Positions 52,808 through 62,110 of a stretch of DNA of 64,000 nucleotides are shown here, piece by piece (the stretch's first letter is position 1; each line of letters begins with the position of its first letter). The translations under genes were made by a program, and so were the position numbers. The notes below the pieces were generated by a model. That model worked only from the letters and a program-made list of their open reading frames with translations. It ran no database searches and was not told the origin of the DNA. This DNA comes from an uncultured Erythrobacter sp. (GTDB lineage Bacteria; Pseudomonadota; Alphaproteobacteria; Sphingomonadales; Sphingomonadaceae): NCBI GenBank assembly GCA_947503275.1, contig CANNCZ010000002.1, positions 1,136,733 to 1,200,732 of the forward strand. Reading direction: 5' to 3'.

Positions 52808-55800
52808 CTAGAAGCGAACACGGGCTCCGACGTAGAATTCACGCCCGAGAACGTCTGCCAAGCTGTTCGACAGGTTATAGCTTGAGCCGTTGTCCAGGCC
52901 AGTGGGGACGAACGCCCCGAAATTGTCGAAGATGTTGTTCACACCGCCATAGACTTGAAACTGATCATCATCGCCGAAATTGTAGCGCATATAGACCCGG
53001 TGGAAATCCTGGTCTCCTACTTTGAAGTAGCGGTCGTCGGTCGGGTTAGCATTCTGCGCGAGATCATCGACCCCGCCGCCCAGATAGGTGACGGTGTAAC
53101 TCAGGCGGAAACCACCGTTATTGTAACCCACGCGAAGGCGGAACTCGTCTTCACTTTCGCCGATCTCACCCAGCGGCGATGCCGTAATGATGGTGCCGCC
53201 GATCCCTTCGAACGAGACCTCCTGCTCGAAGTAGTGAGCGTACCGGAAGTCAATATCGAAACGGCCCGGGATGATCTCCGGTTCAAAGCGATAGAGCAGC
53301 TGTGCATCGAACCCGGACACGATCTCGGTATCGAGGTTCTCTTGGAAATTGATTACCTCGGTGATCGCGCCAACACCGTCACGCGTGATGACATCGCAGA
53401 ACTTATTGTTCGGGAAGTCTTGCGCCGAATAGCACAGCGACACTGTATTCTGCGTCGAAATCGATGTGATCGCGTCTGAGATCTTGATCCGATAATAGTC
53501 CGCGACGATAGTAAGTCCCGGGACGAAGCTTGGAGTGAAAGCGAAACCCGCTGTAATCGTATCGGCGGTCTCTTCCTTCACATTCGGGTTGCCGGCATTC
53601 GGCCCCTGCGTACCGTTTTGATCGTCAGTAAATGGCTCGCCAAGATTGTCTGGATCGGCAAAAAATGCCTGAATACCAGGCTCGGTCAGGCAGTTTGCGG
53701 CAACCACCGCAAGGTCGGCATTCTCCGCACCGTCGCCGACGATTGCCGTGATGCCAGTGCCATCGGGCAGCAAACCTTCGCATGGATCAGACAAGCCATC
53801 AGCATCCGGACGCGGAGGCGAGAAAATCTCGGTCAGGTTCGGAGCGCGCTGTGAGCGCGAGTATTGCGCGCGTACGCCAATGTCCTCGTTTATCTTCCAG
53901 ACGGCGCCAGCGTTGTAGCTGATGATTGTGCCAACAGTGGTGTAGTCGCTGATGCGGCCTGCAAGCTGTACATTGAAACCGTCGAAAACAGGGATGTCTA
54001 CTTCGGCATAGGCTTCCACCACCTCATAGCTGGCCGCCACAGTCGGGAATGTCGCCAAAGAGGTAATATCGAAATCGCTATCTGGGGCAAAGCCTACCGT
54101 GTCGCGCGTTGCGCCATCATTGAGGTCACGAATGCCATTTGCACCCGCGAACAGATCGCCATCGGGGTCGCCGATTGTGTCTTGGCTCTCCCGGCGCCAT
54201 TCCATACCGGCCGCAAATTTCAGCTCCCCAGCCGGTAGCTCCAGTATTGATCCAGAAACAAACCCGCCAGCGGTGTATTGTTCGCGGGTCTGCTCGCCAA
54301 AACCGTTATAGCGAATGTAGTCCGCTGCGGCGTCCGAGATCGTACCTTCGCCAAAGATGTTCAGTGGTACGCAGCCATCTGCTCGGGCATCGGCATCGGC
54401 GCATTGGAACCCGCCATTGCCGTCCGCCTCAATGTCGAGGGCGAACCGAGCCTTGAGGAAATTGTATTCGTTCGGATTGTTTTGTTCCTGTTTGAATCGA
54501 CCGTAGGTGCCAAAAACTTCGTATCGCACTGTATCATTTAGGTCGCCACTCACGTCCGCGATAAGGCGCAACGTCCTACGATCGTTGATCCGCGCCTGAT
54601 CTCCCAGTTCCACAAGACGACGGTTGAAGCTCACGCTTCCGCTGCGGGTTTCCTCCACCTCAGGCGGAATGAAGGGATGGTCTGCAGCGATGTTTCCAAT
54701 TGTCGAGCCATCACCAAGCCTGTCGCCATTGTTCAATGTCTCGAAACCGGTGAAGGTCGTAGTATCCACGTCCGAATAGGCACCGGTAAACGAAAACGTA
54801 GCGGCGTCCGAAAATTCGAACGACGTCGTCAGAGCAATATTCAAGATTTCACGCTCGGAAAGAACGCTTCGTCCTGGGCGGAAGTTGAACCCATCGAAGT
54901 CGGTGTAGAAATCGGATCCGGCTGGCCTGTTGTCGGGGCGCAACGACTGATCGTTGAACCATTGTCCGTTTACGAACCAGGCATCGCCTTCGAAAACACC
55001 GCCGGGCGTAGAGCTGCTGAAGCTGGGTAATAAACAATGGCGTTCGGTATCCTCACCAAAGCAGCCTGGGAAGTTGATTTCATCGGTCCATCCATCGCTA
55101 CCGGTGGATGGGATCGGGTCGTCGAATTCGAGCGCTGCAATGGTAAGTGGCCGCGATGAATCGGCGAACACTGCATTTTCGGTGCGATACTCGACCCCCA
55201 CCAACGCATAGCCACGTCCACCTGCAAACTCGGTACCGGCCAAAGCGTTAACGCGAAACTCTTCGCCGCCACTTGCCTCAGGGGTTGAGAAACGACCGTC
55301 GATCTCGAGACCTGTAAAGTCGTCTTCGAGTATGAAATTGGCGACACCAGCGATAGCGTCGGACCCGTAAACAGCCGACATACCCCCGGTCAGCACTTCA
55401 GCGCGTTCGACGAATCCAGCTGGAAGCGTCGACAGGCTGACGCGATCGGAGTTACCGGAATTGGATACCGCGCGCTTGCCATTAATGAGGACGAGGGTCC
55501 TATCATCACCGAGCCGGCGCAGGCTGATGGTGGAAAGGCCGCTTGTTTGAATGAGGTTATTCGAGTTTTGCGGAGAAATCGATTCTGACACGCCTGGCAA
55601 TTGCAGAATGGCCTCGGCCAGGTCGGTGGTGCCTGACTCCTCGATGTCCTGCGCCCCCAGAATCTGAATCGGCACGGCGCTTTCCTCTATCGTCCGCTCA
55701 ATGCGACTGCCGGTCACAACTATGGAGTTTTGGCCGCTATCGCTGCTCGAAGCAGATTCTGAGACTACCGGATCGACTTCCTGGGCCGCCGCCTGCCCCG

Positions 55801-55861
55801 AAAGGACCATCGCAAATGCAATTGCCGAGCAACTCGTCGTCGCTTTGAAAGAACGTGCCAT
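52808..55861 (-). CDS. Large TonB-dependent outer-membrane receptor
   Basis: 1017 residues from ATG 55861, with GGGAG seven bases upstream. A signal peptide (TTSCSAIAFAMVLSGQAAA) precedes a TonB-box-like SIVVTGSRI, the plug domain (EAILQLPGVSESISPQ, GGMSAVYGSDAIAGVANF) and a barrel ending in EFYVGARVRF. Large receptors of this type in Sphingomonadales import peptides, glycans or aromatic ligands. The S51 peptidase, the DUF819 fragment and LysR next to it point to a peptide-like substrate. Confidence 0.93.
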   Translation of the reverse strand: MARSFKATTSCSAIAFAMVLSGQAAAQEVDPVVSESASSSDSGQNSIVVTGSRIERTIEESAVPIQILGAQDIEESGTTDLAEAILQLPGVSESISPQNSNNLIQTSGLSTISLRRLGDDRTLVLINGKRAVSNSGNSDRVSLSTLPAGFVERAEVLTGGMSAVYGSDAIAGVANFILEDDFTGLEIDGRFSTPEASGGEEFRVNALAGTEFAGGRGYALVGVEYRTENAVFADSSRPLTIAALEFDDPIPSTGSDGWTDEINFPGCFGEDTERHCLLPSFSSSTPGGVFEGDAWFVNGQWFNDQSLRPDNRPAGSDFYTDFDGFNFRPGRSVLSEREILNIALTTSFEFSDAATFSFTGAYSDVDTTTFTGFETLNNGDRLGDGSTIGNIAADHPFIPPEVEETRSGSVSFNRRLVELGDQARINDRRTLRLIADVSGDLNDTVRYEVFGTYGRFKQEQNNPNEYNFLKARFALDIEADGNGGFQCADADARADGCVPLNIFGEGTISDAAADYIRYNGFGEQTREQYTAGGFVSGSILELPAGELKFAAGMEWRRESQDTIGDPDGDLFAGANGIRDLNDGATRDTVGFAPDSDFDITSLATFPTVAASYEVVEAYAEVDIPVFDGFNVQLAGRISDYTTVGTIISYNAGAVWKINEDIGVRAQYSRSQRAPNLTEIFSPPRPDADGLSDPCEGLLPDGTGITAIVGDGAENADLAVVAANCLTEPGIQAFFADPDNLGEPFTDDQNGTQGPNAGNPNVKEETADTITAGFAFTPSFVPGLTIVADYYRIKISDAITSISTQNTVSLCYSAQDFPNNKFCDVITRDGVGAITEVINFQENLDTEIVSGFDAQLLYRFEPEIIPGRFDIDFRYAHYFEQEVSFEGIGGTIITASPLGEIGESEDEFRLRVGYNNGGFRLSYTVTYLGGGVDDLAQNANPTDDRYFKVGDQDFHRVYMRYNFGDDDQFQVYGGVNNIFDNFGAFVPTGLDNGSSYNLSNSLADVLGREFYVGARVRF

Positions 55862-56072
55862 CAATATGCTCCCTGTCTGACATTGGTTTGCCAGTCCTGC
55901 TGCAGGCCCCGAATTATCGATGCAGCACCCCCACACTCTCTGTCAGCCAGACGAATTCAAATTCGGAATACGCGTAACCTGATACCGAAAACGCAAGATA
56001 CTGGTTTTGATATATTTTTTCATATAGGGCACTCGCCGTTCGTCGAATGATGCTCCAAATACTACAAATTTG

Positions 56073-56804
56073 TCAGTTTATTTCGACTGCATTGCCATCA
56101 ACCAATCTAATGGATGGCAGGCGATCCATCGTTCCATCGCCAGTATCGCAGCATACTTTTGCCCTGGCCTTGGTCGACAGCGCGCGACACAACTCGTCGT
56201 CGGAAAAGTGCAGAGCTGTGCAATCGTCTAACGCGAACGCGGGGTAGCTCGCGTTGGCCCCATTCAAATGTCGATGAAGCGCTTCATTGCGATCCTGGCG
56301 AACATTGGCATGCACCGAAAGGGAGCCGCGTAGCAACCCAATACCGCGGGTCGGCTCGATGCGTGAACGCACGGAGTCGGTCATGCCCCACTCGAAGAGG
56401 ATATTTGCGCCAGCACTCGCGCCCGAGACTATGACACCTGACTTGTAAGAGCGCTTCAAAGCTTCATCCGCCTTCCATTCTCGCAAGATCGCTCGCAAGT
56501 TTCGCGTCGACCCACCATCTAGGTAGAGCGCATCGACCCCAGCGAAGAGCCTGTCTGGATCACCTTCATCTAGCGCAAAGAAATTCAAGTGGCGCGCTTC
56601 AAAACCGGCACGCTGGGCCAAGGCGAAGAAGCGGCTTATATTCTCGCTAGACTCTCCGTTGGCGGCTGCGACAAGGCAAATGACCGGGTTCTTCCTTTTG
56701 GTCATCCCAATCAGATAGTTGGCGAGATGGGGCGTCTCCCCAGCCTCAACGAAGAGCGCTGCCGAATTGCTGATTGCGAGGATTTGTCTGGGAGAGTGAG
56801 CCAT
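56073..56804 (-). CDS. Peptidase S51 / cyanophycinase-like serine hydrolase
   Basis: 243 residues without signal peptide. The nucleophile elbow GASAGAN places the catalytic Ser at 130, and YLDGGSTRNL resembles the conserved acidic strand of class I amidotransferase-like S51 enzymes (PepE, cyanophycinase). The family releases aspartyl dipeptides or degrades cyanophycin. It is 15 bases downstream of the DUF819 fragment and upstream of the receptor. Substrate unknown but likely peptide-like. Confidence 0.85.
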   Translation of the reverse strand: MAHSPRQILAISNSAALFVEAGETPHLANYLIGMTKRKNPVICLVAAANGESSENISRFFALAQRAGFEARHLNFFALDEGDPDRLFAGVDALYLDGGSTRNLRAILREWKADEALKRSYKSGVIVSGASAGANILFEWGMTDSVRSRIEPTRGIGLLRGSLSVHANVRQDRNEALHRHLNGANASYPAFALDDCTALHFSDDELCRALSTKARAKVCCDTGDGTMDRLPSIRLVDGNAVEIN

Positions 56805-56819
56805 CTGTCGAGACCGGGA

Positions 56820-57161
56820 TTATCCGATGACCACTCGCATCAAATCAGCGGTGAGGATCGCAGCAACAAACATGAACAGAGTCTTCGGTCCGAGACCGAT
56901 AATCGCTTTCAAGTCGATTGACAGCGTCAGTAAGACAAGTGCCACCGGCAAGAAGTAGTCCTTCGCAGTCGGCCAAAGGTTAGATTTCGACGTGTCGATC
57001 AGGCAGGCTGTCAGCATTAACGAAGGCACGAGATAGCAGACCAGTATTAACAGAACGAAGGTATAGGATTTCTGCCAGTCACCTTCGAACTGACGGGTCA
57101 CTCCCACAAGTAGAAACACCAGAACGAGCAAATCCAAAATGGCGATCTCATCGGCAATCAT
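56820..57161 (-). pseudogene. Truncated DUF819 membrane transporter
   Basis: 113 residues with three or four helices that match one part of DUF819 transporters: VPSLMLTACLIDTSKSNLW and LPVALVLLTLSIDLKAIIGL, then LGPKTLFMF. Family members have around 390 residues, and here the frame ends soon after that motif (RVVIG, then TAA). The missing part is not found before the S51 gene 15 bases on. It is therefore a deleted remnant, or a short paralogue with unknown function. It was probably the inner-membrane partner of the receptor module. Confidence 0.6.
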
Positions 57162-57355
57162 GGCTTTGGCGTGTCCCCATTGATTGTGTCACATCGCGCT
57201 GTGGGCACGCGCCTTCCCACCTCATGTCGATCACGAGCCGTCACGAACCGCAGATCATTCTTGCCAAATCAACGTGCAGTGAATTCCCATCGACACCAAA
57301 TTCCGATTTCGGTAACGTTGATGCAAAAATTGCAAGGCGTTGAAAGGATGACATT

Positions 57356-58255
57356 TTGGAGCTCAAATGGCTTGAAGACTTGGCGGCGGTCGCGCGTCTG
57401 GGGCACTTTGCGAGAGCTGCGGAAGCCAGATTTGTTACCCAATCAGCGCTGAGCAGGCGGATCAAGGCGCTCGAACAATGGGCGGGCGCAGAATTGGTGG
57501 ATCGCAGCGAACATCCAATCCGGCTGACCGCAGCCGGGACTGAATTCATGAGCAGCGCAAGCACCATTATCAAGCAAGCTGGCGAGGCACAGGCCGCCGC
57601 AGCAAATTATTCGCGGATCAGCGAGCGTGGCATTACCATTGCTTGCCTGCACACGCTTGCACTCAGTTTTCTCCCACGATTAGTGGCAGATCTTCACCGC
57701 ACAATCCCACCTTTCGAGGCAGCTATCGTCCCCGAAACACGAACCATCGAGGAGTATCTCTTTGCGCTACGGAATGGCACTTCCGACTTCTTTATCTGTT
57801 ACAACCACGCTTCGATACCGTTTGATGTGGATGTGGATGACTATCCGCGACTGATCATCTCCAGTGACCGCGTGTCACCGTTTGGAGATGCCAACAAATT
57901 CTCCTCTATTCTTGAACTGGACTGCGAAGATTCGATCCCGCTACTCGAATATGGACCGACGTCCATCATGTCGCGGGTGCTCCGCAGTGTAATTGAAGGT
58001 GCGTCGTTCGAACGCAGGCTCCGCACAGTTTACCGCGCCACTTTAGCTGAAAGCCTCGCAACGGCCGCTCGCGAGGGACTGGGGGTTGCATGGCTGCCCG
58101 AAACAATCGCGCAGCACATGCGCGATGATGCGCCCTTGGCGAAAATCTCGGAGGATTTGTCGGCCGAACTCGAGATCGTGATCTTCTGCTCACGGCACAA
58201 TAAGCGCCCAACGGTCCGAAGGATTTGGAACAGGCTTGAGAGCAAAGTTCTTTAG
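57356..58255 (+). CDS. LysR family transcriptional regulator
   Basis: 299 residues from TTG 57356, with AAAGGA seven bases upstream. The N-terminal helix-turn-helix is AVARLGHFARAAEARFVTQS followed by ALSRRIKALEQWAGAELV. The C-terminal domain is the usual co-inducer-binding type. It is divergent from the DUF819/S51/receptor genes across 194 bases and probably regulates them. LysR sites (T-N11-A) may lie there; none is assigned. Confidence 0.93.
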   Translation: MELKWLEDLAAVARLGHFARAAEARFVTQSALSRRIKALEQWAGAELVDRSEHPIRLTAAGTEFMSSASTIIKQAGEAQAAAANYSRISERGITIACLHTLALSFLPRLVADLHRTIPPFEAAIVPETRTIEEYLFALRNGTSDFFICYNHASIPFDVDVDDYPRLIISSDRVSPFGDANKFSSILELDCEDSIPLLEYGPTSIMSRVLRSVIEGASFERRLRTVYRATLAESLATAAREGLGVAWLPETIAQHMRDDAPLAKISEDLSAELEIVIFCSRHNKRPTVRRIWNRLESKVL

Positions 58256-58341
58256 CGCAGCACATTCCGCCTGCACGAAACTGCATCCAGAATGGCATTT
58301 TTGGTTTCTGCAAATAAGACCCTCAAGCCGCCGTTCCGCTT

Positions 58342-58358
58342 CCGGCCCAATTGTGGAC
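58342..58358 (+). repeat. Dispersed repeat core, copy 8
   Basis: CCGGCCCAATTGTGGAC, a degenerate copy of the 17-nt core, preceded by TTCCGCTT. The rest of 58256-58547 holds nothing else I recognise. Confidence 0.55.
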
Positions 58359-58547
58359 ATTGCCTTCTGCTTGGATCGCGAACAAACTCGGCCGTATGCG
58401 AGGGAGCGAATGGGACTTTGCGCGCAGGCAGGGTTAGGCTTTGAACAATAGCCATATCATGGCATAGCTTTCGAAAAGTCGTGGAAGCCACAACTTGGAC
58501 ACAAACCTATTGATACTATTTCCGAATTTTGAGGGACGGGTCGAAAA

Positions 58548-59585
58548 TTGCACCAAACGCGAATTACTTTTCACAAGAGAGCCATGGCGGCTGCCGTGGC
58601 GATTTTCGCAACCGGTGCGCTGGCTGCGTGCGGTGGAGAAGACGGCAACTCTTCGACACCGGCACCAGTTTCCTCGCCATCGCCAACCCCCACTCCTACT
58701 CCTACTCCCACCCCGACACCAACCCCGTCGGGCGCATTGATCGGCATTCCGTACCAGAACGGATTTGCGGGTCAGACCAACAATCTTCAGTACCGGGTCT
58801 TTTCGGCAGGAAATTTGATCGAGGTTGGGAATGCGTCTTCCTCGCGCAGCCTTTCGCTTCTGCCGCGTACCGATGAAACGACCTTCGCTTTTCGTTTTGG
58901 CGCGCGTCCAAGCGGCAACGGCACCTCGCTAATCGCGGAATACACGGCGGCCGACTTTGCCGGTCGCACCGGTCAGGGGGCGTTCGACAGCTATGAAAAA
59001 AGCGAAGGCGGTTACAATTTTCGGACGGGATTGATGCGCCACAATGCGGGCAATCCGTTAGGTCTGTTCGAAAGCGTCACGATCGGCCGGAGCGAAGTCG
59101 AGTTTGCCGATGGGACAGGCGGGCGAGAGCGCCGAGTCTACAGCTACTCGGCCTCGGTCCTGAACGGTGATCCGGCATTACCGTCATCGGGCACTGTTAC
59201 CTATCGCGGGCCGATCATCGGACACGGCTTTGGCAGCAACAGCCGGCGAGCCTATGACTTGTTGGGCACGGTCGAACTGAAGGTCGATTTCGGTGCGCGG
59301 ATGATTATTGGCACGGTCGATATCGGCGGCTCCGACCGCGAGCAGGCGTTCAACATCGCGTTCGACACTATGAACTTCACATCCGAATTGTTTCAGGACA
59401 ATGGCAACTGGAGCGGGCGGTTCAGCGATGCCAACGGGGTTGGGGTCGGCCAGATCAAGGGGCAGTTCAACGATGCCGGCGAACTGGAAATGTTCGGTGG
59501 GCTGACACTGGACGTTCCCGATCCGAGCAATGCGGCATCGCAGATCGTGGCTTCTTCCGCCTTCATCGCCAAGCAGGACAACTAG
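58548..59585 (+). CDS. TbpB-like barrel lipoprotein with Pro-Thr linker
   Basis: 345 residues. TTG 58548 is used because it keeps the positive HKR of the signal peptide; ATG 58584 is an alternative. The lipobox LAAC is followed by a Ser/Pro/Thr linker with seven or more PT dipeptides. The C-terminal half has FNIAFDTMNFTSELF, a GxWSGRFSD-type segment and IKGQFNDAGELEMFGGL, which resemble the beta-barrel domain of transferrin-binding-protein-like lipoproteins. Ligand unknown. It has no operon partner. Confidence 0.72.
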   Translation: MHQTRITFHKRAMAAAVAIFATGALAACGGEDGNSSTPAPVSSPSPTPTPTPTPTPTPTPSGALIGIPYQNGFAGQTNNLQYRVFSAGNLIEVGNASSSRSLSLLPRTDETTFAFRFGARPSGNGTSLIAEYTAADFAGRTGQGAFDSYEKSEGGYNFRTGLMRHNAGNPLGLFESVTIGRSEVEFADGTGGRERRVYSYSASVLNGDPALPSSGTVTYRGPIIGHGFGSNSRRAYDLLGTVELKVDFGARMIIGTVDIGGSDREQAFNIAFDTMNFTSELFQDNGNWSGRFSDANGVGVGQIKGQFNDAGELEMFGGLTLDVPDPSNAASQIVASSAFIAKQDN

Positions 59586-60480
59586 CGCGCTGACGCGGGT
59601 AAGGCGGGCCGTGTTCCATCCCCAACTCCTTGACGCCCGATTGAAGGTCTTTACTTTTGCCGGCGCGGTACCCTTAACCGAACGGTAGCGGCGGTCGCCC
59701 TCTTCTTGGGAATGAGAAATCTGACCTTCCTCGGAGCCTGACAGCCAAGTTGGATTGTGTCTGCTTCCACCCTCAACAATAGACGTTCGATAGCGTATTG
59801 AATGCCGCCAAAAGCGGACTGATACGGCGGATGCCTGTTCTGCTGAAAAACAGCCCCTGTTCTGGTGATTAACTGCCCTGTTATTGCCGAATTAATTCCC
59901 TGTTCCGTCGAATAACAGGGAAGTGCCCGTTTCCAACACTTCAATCGCTGAAATAGAGGCATAATCTGAGAGGAAAATTGCTGCAACTCCACGAAATTGG
60001 CCTGTTTAGAGGCCAAAAAGCGATATTTTCCCTTTTAATTCCCTAATAATAGGGAAGTCGCCTTGGAGACGAGTTCGCGGTGGACTGCGCCATTCACCAC
60101 CTTTTTCCTTCGAGCATCGATTTCAGTCGTCTCCACTGGAGCGACCGGAATTGTGCCTGCAAGTCCGGGGCTTTGCAGCGTAGCCAACTCGCTACTTCCG
60201 GCTTGGAGACCGAGTGACCGACCGAACAGCGGCGTAACTCGGCGAAGTTCTCTCGTTACGGAAAAGTGATCTACTGGCCGAATCTAGTGGCTGGGGACGG
60301 GTAAGTTACGAGTTGCGATTAGACTGACAGTATCTCTGTTGGCATGGTTCGCCTCCGGCCGGTAAAGCTACGAGCGACCATTGGTATTGCGCACCGGCTC
60401 GCTTGCGGTGATGTGTGTTTACGTTGACATAATCTGCCACTATGGCAAATTTGTCCGGACAAATTCGAAAGGGTCTTCTT
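59586..60480. repeat. Gene-free 0.9 kb with CCTGTT repeats and palindrome
   Basis: No convincing gene. A TCTGCTTCCACCCTC-type copy of the dispersed repeat lies at 59759-59774. CCTGTT occurs at 59834, 59856, 59877, 59899 and 60001, and AACAGG at 59914. The palindrome TTCCCTA-ATAA-TAGGGAA is at 60039-60056. I recall similar CCCTGTT-rich, non-coding stretches in other alphaproteobacteria, probably remnants of a mobile element. Confidence 0.55.
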
Positions 60481-61707
60481 ATGGCTTCCGATCTGCCTCC
60501 ACCTTACACCGCGATGACCCGGCACGATATGATGCCGCGAGCCAATCACGATGAAACTGCGCGGTTCAATTTTCTTACCCACTTCAATCGCTATTTGTCC
60601 GGTGCAATCGGCGGAGGAAACAAGCTAGCCTATGATAAGCGGGTGTTGCCAGCTTTTCGCGAAACTCACGGCCGCGATCCAGAGCATCGCTATGAAATAC
60701 GCGATGCGATGAATGAAGACAGTTGGCATCGCAACTGGTCGGCACTGAAACGCAATTCGATGGAAATGCGCCAGCATAACGGTCGGCAGATCGTGCTGCG
60801 CCAGCTGGATGAGCTGGATGCGATGGCAGCGAAATTGATTGAGCAGTCCGGAATATTGGAACTGGACCCGTCGGTTGAACAACCGCCCTACCAGACCGCA
60901 GTCGACATCCATTGTCAGCCCGGTGGATATCATACCGAAGAACGCGAGAACGACGTCACGGTCGGCGCTAATTACGACGTTGGCTTGTTTGCGACGACGG
61001 GCGGGGCGCTGGGCGGATCGAACGACGGCGGCGGTCAGGCGGTCGTGGGCTGGGTCAAGGCAGAGCGCCCCGATTGGCGGCCACGCCGGATCCTTGATAT
61101 CGGCTGTACCGTCGGACATAACGCTGTGCCAATTGCGCTGGCTTATCCCGATGCCGAAGTGATCGCGATCGACACCGCTGCGGCTTCATTGCGTTATGGC
61201 GCGGCGCGAGCAGCGGCGATGGGCGTTAGGAATATCAAATTTGTTCAGGCGTCGGGCGAGGATCTATCACGCTGGGCCGATGGACATTTTGATTGGGTCC
61301 AAACGACGATGTTCCTGCATGAATTGTCGTCCAAGGCGATGCCGCGTCTCCTAAAGGAAGCGCACCGTGTTCTTTCACCGGAGGGATTGATCCTCCATGT
61401 GGAACAACCGCAATATTCGGACGAAATGCCTTTATTTGAACAGTTTATGCGCGACTGGGATGCATTCAACAACAACGAACCGTTTTGGACCGCGATGCAT
61501 GGTCAGGATTTGAAACAGGTAATGGCCGACGCCGGTTTCGCGCGAGAAAGTCAATTCGTCGCAGGAGTGCGTGCTGTGGTTGATCCAGAGATATTCCCGC
61601 CGTCTCCCGATGACGGTGAAGAAGATTTTGGCCGGGCGGCAATCTGGAACGCATATGGCGCTTGGAAAGATCCTGTAACTTCAATCGAACCGGCAGCAGC
61701 AGTATGA
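60481..61707 (+). CDS. SAM-dependent class I methyltransferase
   Basis: 408 residues from ATG 60481, with AAGGG seven bases upstream; the earlier ATG at 60442 is rejected. An N-terminal helical region of about 200 residues precedes a Rossmann domain with motif I ILDIGCTVGHNAVPIALAYP, acidic motif II EVIAIDTA and the motif IV-like FDWVQTTMFLHELS. The substrate is unknown; the fold suits a small-molecule methyltransferase. The next gene overlaps its stop by ATGA. Confidence 0.87.
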   Translation: MASDLPPPYTAMTRHDMMPRANHDETARFNFLTHFNRYLSGAIGGGNKLAYDKRVLPAFRETHGRDPEHRYEIRDAMNEDSWHRNWSALKRNSMEMRQHNGRQIVLRQLDELDAMAAKLIEQSGILELDPSVEQPPYQTAVDIHCQPGGYHTEERENDVTVGANYDVGLFATTGGALGGSNDGGGQAVVGWVKAERPDWRPRRILDIGCTVGHNAVPIALAYPDAEVIAIDTAAASLRYGAARAAAMGVRNIKFVQASGEDLSRWADGHFDWVQTTMFLHELSSKAMPRLLKEAHRVLSPEGLILHVEQPQYSDEMPLFEQFMRDWDAFNNNEPFWTAMHGQDLKQVMADAGFARESQFVAGVRAVVDPEIFPPSPDDGEEDFGRAAIWNAYGAWKDPVTSIEPAAAV

Positions 61708-62072
61708 GCGGGGCTGATGATGGGCTTGATTGGGTCGCACTTTCGGGAAAACGCGCCAAGGGTAAGCGGCCGGAGTATTTTGACGAACCGGCTCTGGACC
61801 GGCTCTATTCGACCGTCTTTGCGTTGGCAGCGGAAGTGTCCGCTCTAAGGGATCGGCAAGATACGATTGAGCGGTTGCTTGAGAAAAATGGCGCATTGAG
61901 CCGCGAAGAAATCGAGGCCTATGTGCCCGATCGCCAGGCGGGCGAAGAACGGGGCCTTGCCACGCGCGCTTATATGGGCCGGATCATGCGCGGTTTTCAG
62001 CAAGAATTGGAAGCGATGGAAGCGGATGATCAACCGATTATGGACATCGTTGAACGTCTAAAACGAGAATAA
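61704..62072 (+). CDS. Hypothetical coiled-coil protein
   Basis: 122 residues from ATG 61704, overlapping the methyltransferase stop as ATGA. A central coiled coil (ALAAEVSALRDRQDTIERLL) and an acidic C-terminal helix (EEIEAYVPDRQAGEERGLA) are visible, without signal or membrane segment. The translational coupling suggests a partner or regulator of the methyltransferase, which is inference. Confidence 0.7.
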   Translation: MSGADDGLDWVALSGKRAKGKRPEYFDEPALDRLYSTVFALAAEVSALRDRQDTIERLLEKNGALSREEIEAYVPDRQAGEERGLATRAYMGRIMRGFQQELEAMEADDQPIMDIVERLKRE

Positions 62073-62110
62073 GTATCTAATGTTAAATTAGAAAAACAGG
62101 GTGAGGGATC

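Noticed and set aside
60063..60269. 68-residue frame beginning METSSRWTAPF
   Set aside because: It lies in the repeat-rich tract; I recall the same reading in other genomes and judge it spurious.
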